Shown: piece by piece, positions 22,760 to 32,759 of the stretch
Layout of the letters: the number at the start of each line of letters is the position of its first letter
Position numbering within the stretch: position 1 is the stretch's first letter
Assembly: GCA_905250025.1 (NCBI GenBank)
Contig: CAJNOJ010000234.1
Location: 62,001-126,000, forward strand
Length of the DNA stretch: 64,000 nucleotides
DNA from: Adineta ricciae
Lineage: Eukaryota > Rotifera > Eurotatoria > Adinetida > Adinetidae
Direction: 5' to 3'
Position numbers and translations under genes: made by a program
Notes under the pieces: generated by a model
What the model was told of the DNA's origin: nothing
The model's input: the letters and a program-made list of their open reading frames with translations, nothing else
The model's database searches: none

Positions 22760-25575
22760 TTAGAGTATAGTACAAAGGCGACTTCGTTTTCTTAGTTTAT
22801 CATCGTCTTTGGTATTTTCTGGAGTGTTGGATCTAGTTATATGACTTTGATTTTGTTTGCATAAGCTTTGTAGTTCACTTTGTAAGGAAACATATTCGGT
22901 AACTGGAACGGTTGAACCTGTACGTTGACGAAGCTCGTCGTTTAAACTAAAATACATCGATGCTGGTTCCATGGATAAGATTTCCGCAAGGTGAATAAGT
23001 GCAGAACCGTTGAGACGTTTTACTAAAGGTTTTAATGTATCAAAGTTGCCTTTGGTCGTATTGCACCATTCATTGACATCATCTGAAGACCAATCGAGTA
23101 CTGGACATGACATGTAATGGTAGGATTGATTTGGAATTTGACTCGAACGATCGAGACTCAGTTGATCATTGGTTTGATTTAATACAGGTGAATTGGAGTC
23201 GCTTGTTTGATGCAAAAGTCGTCGAATTTCTTTGAGAATTGAATGTGTATCAATAATTATCAGTGGTTCAAGCCAACTGCCTTCGAGATCGCATTGTTGT
23301 TCGATTTGAATTGTCAATATAGGAATCGAATAAGGTTGAAAGGAAATATATTGAAAAGCAAAATGTGCTAAATTGTCAATTTTCATTCTTGTACTTGCAC
23401 AAAACAGACAGAGTACCGATTGGTCAATCGAATTAATCAATGTATCAAGTGATTGACAGGTGGTTGTAAGAACCAGTTCGAATGAATACTGAAATTCTGT
23501 CTGAAGACGATCACGAAATGTGACACAAACATCGTGATAGGATTCATCGGAATAAATGATGCATATCGCAGTGTTCGTTGTCAATGATAGACCATGATTG
23601 GATATCGTTCGATCTAGAGTAGAGAAGAGAAAGGATTTCGAAGTCAAAATCATTAGTAAAACAATTCGATTACTTAAACTTTGATAGCCTGAGTCTAGTA
23701 ATGACAGAATTGCTTGAGAAGCAATGTGGGTACTCGATGTGGATGTATTTAAATTTGTCGTTAACCACCGACATAGATCCAGACGTTTTTGTAAAACATC
23801 GTGAATATCTGTCGACGTACTGAATGAAAATGTCCATAGTAGTTCGGTCATAATTTCGATTAAAGCTAACGAATCATCATCATCTTGTACGATAGAGAGA
23901 ATTGTGTCGATAATCATAGAAATCAGATTGACTTTTTTCGTATAAGTTATCAATTCATCAACAATCATGGTAAATGAAAGAAAATGTGTACGTAATAAAC
24001 TAAACCAATCCAAGGCATTTAGATAAATTTGATCCCGTGAGGATGATGTAGTCGAATCATAGGATGTGTCATTATGAGTATTGCTTAATAATTGAAGAAT
24101 TTTAATAGTTCGTTGTGCTAACAAATGTATCAAGCGTTTAAAAAAGGACGATTGATAGAAATCACGTTGAGTTAATAGTAACGATAATGGATACCAAAAT
24201 TTGTGTGGCGGACGTTTAATCGTTCGTAAAATATGTTGAATATATCCCAAACGACGTAAATGTCGTTTACCATTGATAGTTAATGACAATGTCACTAAGA
24301 GGGAAATGATATCATCAATAACGCCTGGCGTTGAACATAAAATTTCGAAATGTGGAACGAAGAAAGCACAAAGATTGGCATCGACAATTGTCTCAGGATA
24401 TGTCGATGCGAGACGATCAATGAGGCGAATAAGTCGAATGATTAATGGCGATAGATCTTCGGCTGGATTCTGAGGAAGTTCACACCAAATATGAAGAATA
24501 TTTCGTATTGGTGGTATCAGAGTCAATGTCGAGGTTGTAATTGAGAGAGTGCAATAATCTAAGCAAGTAAATAGCAGAAAAATCGATCGAATGGGAATCT
24601 TTTCATTTAATGATGTATAGCGTAAGAAATCCACGGATAATTGAATAAATATTGGAAATTTTAAACAATCAATAAGACATGTTGTTAAATGATCCTTTAC
24701 GACAGCACTCGACGATAATATGGGATGATTAAATAGAATAACTAATGAATTTACACACCGGTAAAGAACATCGAGAATATCAGTTGGATTTACTTGATCA
24801 TCGGATGTTGTTTGTAGTTGAATATCATCTGGAGACACTTGACCTTCGTTTTCCTTCGAATCACAAAGAGAAAGAAACTTTTCAGAGAGATCTTCATCAC
24901 TCATTTGATTCACATGATCAATCCATTTTTATTCTTTCAATCCTTTTTGTACAACAACAGAATACTCTTTCATTTTCGATTGATACCTCAACATTACTTT
25001 GCTTTTTAACTGATTCCTTACAAAGTACTTAACATAAAAATAATGCACTGGATTTTCTCTCTGTCTCTCAGTTCTTCACTGCTGTTACTTACCGTTGACT
25101 GACTTACAACTGAACCATGTTGTTCATTACTTTCATTCGTAATCAGGTGATATATCACTTGACACATTGTCTTTAAAAAGCTCTTCTCGATAAACAAATG
25201 TGTTAAGACACGTTGAAATATTTCTTGTTTTTCATGGTCGTTAAGTAAATGTTCTTGTTGACTTAACCATTCCGATAATAATTTAAATAATTGGTGCATG
25301 TAGAACAATGCTCGATGTTCTTCGCCATTGATCATATAATTAACCAGCCATGATTGTAATAAACGTTCGGACCATTGTCGGATAACGAGAAACAATTGAT
25401 GATTAATTATATCGATGTTTAATTCTTCGATAGGCATGCAGGAGATCGATTGTCCGATGAGAGACAGTGATGGAAGTAGATACTGAGGTGGACATGCGTG
25501 AAAAAGCGCGAGAATTTCGTCCAAATGTTCGGTTGGTGACAGTGATGACGTGCATAATTGTCGAATTTCATTCAT
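22760..25575 (-). CDS. Helical-repeat / TIR / SAM-like protein with C-terminal CAAX box
   Basis: Probable cytosolic signalling or innate-immunity protein. Exon 1 is 25575 to about 25093 (strong ACG|GTAAGT donor) and the large exon runs to the stop at 22760; the acceptor is uncertain (24877 keeps frame and gives about 866 residues). Roughly residues 1-580 are Leu-rich paired helices like armadillo repeats. A TIR-like domain follows (about 593-710): NTAICIIYSDESYHDVC (beta A), then SIDQSVLCLFCAST, then PILTIQI. Next is a SAM-like segment (about 755-825: LDWSSDDVNEWC, LNGSALIHLAEIL). The C-terminus is RKRSRLCTIL: a polybasic stretch before a C-a-a-L prenylation motif, predicting geranylgeranylation and membrane tethering. 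The Glu expected in the third TIR helix appears replaced, suggesting no NADase activity. The domain order resembles other lophotrochozoan ARM-TIR proteins and differs from SARM1. Confidence 0.8.
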
Positions 25576-26558
25576 CGTTGTCCGTCTCTATGGATGTTTG
25601 CTTTCGAAATAAATGAATAAACAAGTTTTGTGAAAAAACAAACGCCAGGAAAGAAAGAAGTGGAGAATCAAATCAAAATTCTCTGCGTTTTTCGTCTCGA
25701 TAAGTAAAAAAAAGGAATCGGAATTGGACACGCCGACAGTTTATTTCAATTGTCGTTTACTTTCGCTGTTTAATAATGCAAGAAGTGAGTTATGCGCAGA
25801 TGAATGCAGAAATCAAATACATATTCTCGAGTCTATCATTATACTCAAGTATTTACTAAGTGTTATATGTCTTGATATCTATTAACGAGACTGATGAAAC
25901 AAAAAAAAAGCAATTCTTTTCAAGATTGAGAGATTTTTATTGCATATATTAACAAGTGACAAGTTGAAGTTCTACATGCAATTATTGACAAAAGAAATAC
26001 CATTTCGACGTGGTCAACACCCAAAAGCAAAGTATTACTTTCGATGAAATCAAGTTTGAATTGATTCACATTGAGAACACAACTGGTCATTATCCCTAAG
26101 AAAGACATCTGGATACTATGTCATTGCCTTCTTTTTCAAGTATTTGCTCGTGAAACTTTCCCCTACTGTTCATAATTGCATCGATAAATCTTTCTACTGT
26201 GTGCACCACCCGGCTAAGTCAGAAGGTTACTACACATTTGTTTTCTTTTTTATCTGGTCGACATTTATTGATTTAATAATAATAGCTTTATTATTCTACT
26301 ACTCTCCCATGTTCTATTGGATATCATTCACATATGTATTTTGAAAACGCACACATATATATTGATATATATATACACACACACACATCCATACGAGCAC
26401 ATACGAATAAGAAGAGGTATAAGACAACAACAATAGCAACAACAAGAAGAGTGTCACCGGGTTGAACATGTAACAAAAAAAAACAAGAAGCAAAAGGAGA
26501 AATATGACGATAAGGGATATTCTGTCTTTCTTATTCGCTGCATAGATCGATGTTGAAG
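25576..26558. other. Spacer between TIR gene and Toll-like receptor gene
   Basis: About 1 kb separating two same-strand genes. Contains (TA)n and (CA)n runs near 26354-26391. No coding signal. Confidence 0.5.
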
Positions 26559-29500
26559 TTAGTATGGTACATATGTTGCTGAACCACAATTTTGTTCAAG
26601 AAAGAGTTCTAATTGTTCATGAATAAGTGCCGACGGGTTAGAATTCCATTCATAGATATTGGATGTGTGGTATAATTTGGCAATCTTTTCACGTGCTTTC
26701 ATTGATGATGATGATTGATGATTGTACGGATCATCATTCACAAGGATAAGAAAGATCTTTATTGACGAACATGTCGAGAGAATTTTCATGTAATCATGTA
26801 TGATATGATACGGTTTACGTAAAATGATAATTGTTACACAAGAATTTTCAATTAGCCAATCTAATTCACCTAGCATGCGATCGCGATGTATAAAATAGAA
26901 GCTAAAGCGTTTGCCATATATATCTTCGAGAATTTCGCCTATATTTCCATGAACTAATTCGCTATCATTGATTGAGTATAAGACGAGAGCGTCGAGTTTG
27001 ATTTGCAAACAGGAACGCGTAGGTTGTAAGGTGGGTGCAGCTTGTTTGGATCCGGAAGAGTTCGTTCGTTTTAACATGGGGACAATCGATCGAATTGTAG
27101 TGGATGTGGAGACCGTTGACGAATGAGAGATAGGCCGATTGGATAACAAACGTTGTTGTTGTTGTTGTTGTTGTTGCTGTTGTTGTGTTTGACGAGGTGG
27201 AGGAAGTGGTGGTACCGCCGGTTGTGGACGAATAACAGATGACAATTCTGTTTGAGAAACTGTTAAAGGTATAGAGGCATAATCATCTTCTTCATCATTA
27301 TCCGAATAGGATATAGACACATCGTTTTCTTGTTGTTTATATGCTGTGATTGAACTTAAGCCTAAAGAAACATGCGATAATGTCTTGATTTTTTTTTCTC
27401 GCAAAAAGCGAAACCATACTTTTTTGTCTAGTTGAATGAAGTAATTTTTGTATTGCTGTTGTTGATGACGATGACGATATTTGTGGTGGTGTTGTTGATG
27501 TAGATGACTGTAATGTTTTCTGGTAATGATTAGATGTTTTCTTCAAATCACCATTCGATAGAAGTTTTCTTTCGGCAGGCGACGGATGTTTCGAACGTTT
27601 TTTCCGTTGACAAAGACAAAGTAGAACACATAGTATAACGACACAAACAATAATCAATATAAATATACTAATACCAATTAAAATATAAATACGATACTTC
27701 TCATGGAATACTAATTGTAAAATTCGTCTCGAATTTGGAGTGTAATCATACAATGATTGTTCTTCTTCAGATTGTAAATGCTGATTATTGATATTCAAGC
27801 TTTTTTGACAAGATTCACTGTTCGAATGTTGACAACAATCGTTGGCTGTCAATGGCGTTTCAATGTTAAAACTCGATGCTAAAATTGATCGATTACAAGC
27901 GAAACCTTTGCCGTAGGTTAATGATTTCAAACGTATATTTGATTGAAATTCGCCGTTATTATCGTAAAACTTCGGTATCCATGGATTATTATGAAGGAAA
28001 AGATAACGAAGATTGAATAAGGTTGAGAATGTTCGCGAATGAATGGTTTTTAACTGATTTGAAGATAGATCCAGATGTTCCATCTTGTTTAAAGTGGAAA
28101 ATTCTTCACTGGATAACTGTTCAAGATGATTGTTTGATAAAAGTAAATATTGTAGTTTAGTCAAGTGTGTTAAATTCTTTTCCAAAGACTTGATTTGATT
28201 GTGATTCAAATTCAAATGTGTTGTCGATAGTGGAATACTCGATGGAATTTTACTTAAATATCGATTAGAGCAATTTACATAGTTCTTCGTTGAATCGAAT
28301 GAATGTTTACATGTACATTCCATGGGACATTGATAATAACATTCACAGTTATTCATTTCGAATGGTGACATCAATGATGAACAGCAGGAGCAAGTCGATG
28401 GACAGGATTTTACATAGGAACAAAAACTATTTGAAGAATTCAGATCGAATAATGAGCGATGAATTGTCGATTCAATCATATCTTGACACGTTAAATTAGA
28501 TAAATGTAAAAGTTTTATACGAGCTTGTTTAACAAGGTTTTGTGAAAGTATTGAAGCAGTTGGTGGAGCATTTTCGAGAAACAATTGTTGACGACGACGA
28601 CGACGTTTGTGTAGGTAATTCGTGGGATTTCGTGTTTGAGAGAAGATATCTGGCGGTATGTATTGCGAAGGATAAAGTGCAGGTGAAAATTGTTGTGAAG
28701 TCGGTTGAAATGCTGGAGGTACTAAAGAAAAACCGAAGTAAACTTCACTTTAAATCCATTTTCTACGCTCGATGGATTCTTGATACATTCTCTAATAGTA
28801 AACATATTTCTCACGCAATATTGATGCCTAATGAAGTTATAATTGCTTTTCTAGTCTTACGAGATCGATAACTATCAATAAATGATTATTTCATTGTTTA
28901 TATTCTTCCGATTACTTTTCTTGTTTAACGTTGTAATATTTTTCTTCGTCATCCTGGATGTATATTAACCTTTGTGTTTTCGCAGTCGTCTCTCTGACAG
29001 ATCGGAGTGATGTAATTGAAAGTTAAAAGTTAATAGAAACGAGTAACTTATCAGTATATCAATTAACTTCCTCTGAACATCATACACACAAGGATGGAGG
29101 ATAATTAGGGCAAAGACAAATGACAGAGAACAATTGACTTCGCTAGTCGGCTGAAGTTAATCATGCAATCTATATGCAAGGCATGTTGTCATTGATAGGT
29201 CACAAAGAAAATTAGAACAGCTGGCCTGATCAAAAAAGAAAATCTTCGACTTTTTCCCGAATAAAGAAAAACATTTGCTTTTCATTAGATCAAACAATAA
29301 CAGATAATTTGACTTACATTGAAACGTTGTTGGTTGAGATGTTGGAACATCGCTTTGTAATAGAGGAGAGATATTCTCATGTAGAACACAATCGCATTCC
29401 AATGGATTGTTGTTGATATTCAATTCAATCAATGGGCCACGTCGTTTAATTCCTGTTAATGGTAATTGTAGAGTCTTGAGTTGATTGGAAGATAAATCAA

Positions 29501-30839
29501 GTGAAATGATATATTTATCTTGCGTTGACGCTGATGAAAAGATATCGAAGTCGATTTGATTGATATTATTCAGCGACATATCCACGTATAACACAGGTAA
29601 ATGATGATCATAACTAGCTATTGTATGCGCATCATATGGGACGGGAAGACGAGGTAATAAATTCAAATTGTTTGATGAAATATTTAAATAACGAAGTTTT
29701 TGTAATGGGAGAAATAAATCATCGAATGGTAATGAAGGGTATGAAGCTGTTAAATCAAGTATTTCTAAATACGGTATACGTGTGAATGTGTCCTGTTGAA
29801 TATCTAATGGTGAATTATAACTTAAATTTAATGTATTTAATGAATACAACGATTTGAATGATGTGTAATCCAATGCTTTGATCAGATTGTTTGATAAGTC
29901 CAAATAGCGTAGCGTTGATGGAAATTTCGTTTTTAGGATGCTGATTTGGTTGTTCGAGAGAATCAACGTGACTAAATCAGGTATTTCAATTTGAGAGAAT
30001 AATCTATTCAATTGCAGATCATCTAATTGTGTATGACAGAGATCAAGATAAACTAAATTTGGATATGAACCAATCAAATCGAAATGTGTTGTGTGGGTGA
30101 TGGTCAAATGTATGAGCGAAGAAAGTGAATTCAATAGAAATTGTTTTGAAGAAAATTTCACAAAATAAAACGCTAGAAATGTTGTTGTACTTGTTAAATT
30201 CAGTGAATTAATATTGAATGTTGTATTATAAAAAATCAATGTTTCCGGTTTGACTTGGAGAATGAACTGATTCGTTTCGATAATTGTATCGAGAAAACGT
30301 AAAGAGAGAAGACTTAATTGACATTGATGAAGCGACGTGTTCGATTGTAAACGGTAGAATGTTACACGAGATTGATTCAATGAAGAACAAAATTGCTCGA
30401 AATTGACGAGATTTTGCATGAGATCATTATTGAAATGATCAAATTCGTATTCATGTTCGTCGAAAGTTTTCTTCGTTAAATGAGAGAATGATGTTCGAAA
30501 CTGATGAACATTTTCCGATTCGATTTCGTCGAGTCTGACGCGAAGAATGTCTTCAGTGAGACGTTTTGTCGCATTATCTGAACAAATATTTGCCAGCAAC
30601 GGCGTCGAGAATAACGACGAACAAAGATTGGATGATGAAAACATTGGAGGTGATGAGAGACATGTACACATGTCACATTTATATATGCGCTGATTGAGAT
30701 CTTTATAATGACATGGATATATAGGACGAATTGTTGTTGGCAAAAGTGTTGAACTTATTGGTATAATGGACGAGATGAATAGAATGGTCATTAAGGTGGT
30801 AGAAAGTTGAAAATTAATAACGATATAGTCATTGTTCAT
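26559..30839 (-). CDS. Toll-like receptor (LRR-TM-TIR)
   Basis: Three exons, 30839-29318, 28721-27420 and 27361-26559, sum to 3627 bp, giving 1208 residues. The N-terminal hydrophobic stretch is a signal sequence. The ectodomain has leucine-rich repeats (for example LRYLDLSNNLIKAL, LRYLNISSNNLNLLP) ending in a cysteine cap (NPLECDCVL), then a second block opened by an N-terminal Cys cap (CPMECTC...NCSN) and more repeats: the multiple-cysteine-cluster arrangement of protostome Tolls. A single membrane helix lies near residues 840-866. The cytoplasmic side has a roughly 200-residue linker with poly-Pro and 11 Gln, then a TIR domain from about 1064 (DALVLYS box 1; HRDRMLGE box 2 lacking the usual Pro; YEWNSNP near box 3). 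An apparent frameshift at an A-run near 27400 is resolved by a 59-bp intron (27362-27420 region). The ATG sits one base after a TTTTAG acceptor. Confidence 0.9.
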
Positions 30840-30978
30840 TCTAAAACACAGAAAATGACTTGTTATGTTTTCTCGCTTGCAAAGATTCACAATTGAGTCT
30901 ATGTTAATCAATGATAGTTTATGTTCTATGCGAGGTTAACCTATACTTTAAGATTAACGATGTTCACATGTCAACATA
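30805..30978 (+). repeat. Left arm of perfect 174-bp inverted repeat 2
   Basis: Reverse complement is identical to 32585-32758. The arm covers the first codons of the Toll-like receptor gene and its immediate upstream region. Confidence 0.95.
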
Positions 30979-31942
30979 TATCTAAATAAATGAAACGAAA
31001 GTAGTTAATCCGTTTCCGCCCATTCAGGTTCACACTTACAATTGTCTCACACGCTCTATCTCATCTCTTACTATTCCTTTTGCCTTTTCGCATCTATTTA
31101 TTTTTTTCATATTCTAATCGTACGGTGTCAAAATGCAGTTGTTATTTGATTAAACAAATGTCAAGTTCTTCTCTTTCTCCTTCTCCTTCTATCTCACCTA
31201 TAGTCGGCATCGACGAGTAGATTTCATTGTTGAACTTCACCAGTGGCAGGAAGGTGTCGAACGCACAGATCATCACCATGATCGTTATCATCCGATCATG
31301 TGTATGTTTATATAAAAGCGTTTTCTAGGTTTTATTCTTTTCGAGTTTTGCTGGAAGATGCAGATAAATGAATCTATTGTGGATGAAAGAAAAGCAAGAT
31401 ATAAATGTCTGAAAGAAAAGAACATATCTAGATGATGATAGTCTCTCTCGGTTTTTTTTTATGATTATGTAAGAGCAATGGAGAAGTAACAGTGTAATGA
31501 ACAAATAATTTGTGCGTAACTGTATGCGTGTGCGTTATGTCGTGTATACGTATGTCAATCGAGGGATACATTTGATTCAGATTTCATGGAGAACAAGGAC
31601 TAATGAAGCGAAAAATTGTCTCGCCGCTATGTCACTCACCTTAATACATGTACATATGTACTTGTAAGTGAAAGAGCGTTAGTAGGCTTTCGGAATAATT
31701 AATCGAGCGAAATTCACATCAGTGAACAACTAACGATTTGAAAAAAAAAGAGGAGAGACAGAAAGAACCCTAATTTATGAACTGAACAAGTGGGTGGGAG
31801 AGAAGAAAAAGAGACAGAATGAAAATATCCGATGTATCCACCGTGAGTTTATTGACTTAGCTAAATGCGAAGTGCCTGAGCTGTTCAGCCATAAGCTAAA
31901 AAAGAACAAGAGAGAGAATATTTCATGGCATTGCGTCTCTCT

Positions 31943-31977
<35 letters not shown>

Positions 31978-32584
31978 AAGACATATCAAACGCAAGGGAG
32001 TAGACAATTGTGTATATATATGTATGTGTATTGTTCTTTCGGTACCACTTTATAGAAAAATAATGAGCCTAACAGCCGGCGAAAAAAGAAAGAAATCTGT
32101 AGGACGGGACACAATAACGATATATGTTTTGAACTAGTCAACAACGTTGAAATGATGATAATGGTGATGATTATGGCACGAACTCTCCCTTTTTTCTCTT
32201 TCCAGAGATGAAATGTGACAATTTAATCTTTCGCTCGAATAACTATGTTCTATTTAATTTTATAAAACTAATGCGACCGAAAAAAGAAGATTCAATAACG
32301 TGCTATTGACTTTCATGGAAATCGATCCGATTAGATAGGTTTACTTTCAGTGAACTGTTAATGAAAAACAATAGGTATATTCAGGTCGATTACAATCATA
32401 GAAATGCTAATATCTTTCAGTGGTGAGAACCAACTGAGAACGAACTACGACAGTACAAATAATACCAAGGTTATCACTTGCATGAATAATATATTTAGGG
32501 TGAATATACAGCGGGAATGTTACGTAAAATCAGGTCTTTTATTTGTCAATCGAGAGTATATATATATGTGTGTGTGTGAGCAAG
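30979..32584. other. Upstream region of Toll-like receptor; no gene seen
   Basis: About 1.6 kb between inverted-repeat arms. Contains a TCTTTCTCCTTCTCC pyrimidine tract near 31172 and a long (CT)n at 31946-31973. Open frames are low complexity. Confidence 0.5.
31946..31973. repeat. (CT)14 microsatellite
   Basis: Uninterrupted CT dinucleotides, the longest in the window. Confidence 0.85.
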
Positions 32585-32758
32585 TATGTTGACATGTGAA
32601 CATCGTTAATCTTAAAGTATAGGTTAACCTCGCATAGAACATAAACTATCATTGATTAACATAGACTCAATTGTGAATCTTTGCAAGCGAGAAAACATAA
32701 CAAGTCATTTTCTGTGTTTTAGAATGAACAATGACTATATCGTTATTAATTTTCAACT
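32585..32758 (-). repeat. Right arm of inverted repeat 2, abutting an N
   Basis: Exact reverse complement of 30805-30978, no mismatch. It carries a plus-strand copy of the Toll-like receptor start (TTTTAG, ATG and about 13 codons) that stops dead at the N. Confidence 0.95.
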
Positions 32759-32759
32759 N
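32759..32759. other. Single ambiguous base: probable scaffold join
   Basis: Second of the two N bases. To its left is a foldback copy; to its right the minus-strand CCDC141-like gene is cut within an immunoglobulin domain. Both facts indicate a contig junction with missing sequence. Confidence 0.85.

Noticed and set aside
24273-25032. Plus-strand open frames over the ARM-TIR gene
   Set aside because: Antisense to a longer, domain-bearing frame; no motif of their own.
27150-27190. GTT/GTTGCT trinucleotide repeat as a genomic repeat element
   Set aside because: It encodes the poly-Gln run of the Toll-like receptor linker.
27361-27420. Frameshift at an A-homopolymer between the transmembrane and TIR parts of the Toll-like gene
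   Set aside because: A 59-bp intron with GTATGG donor and TTTAG acceptor joins the frames, and total length becomes a multiple of three.
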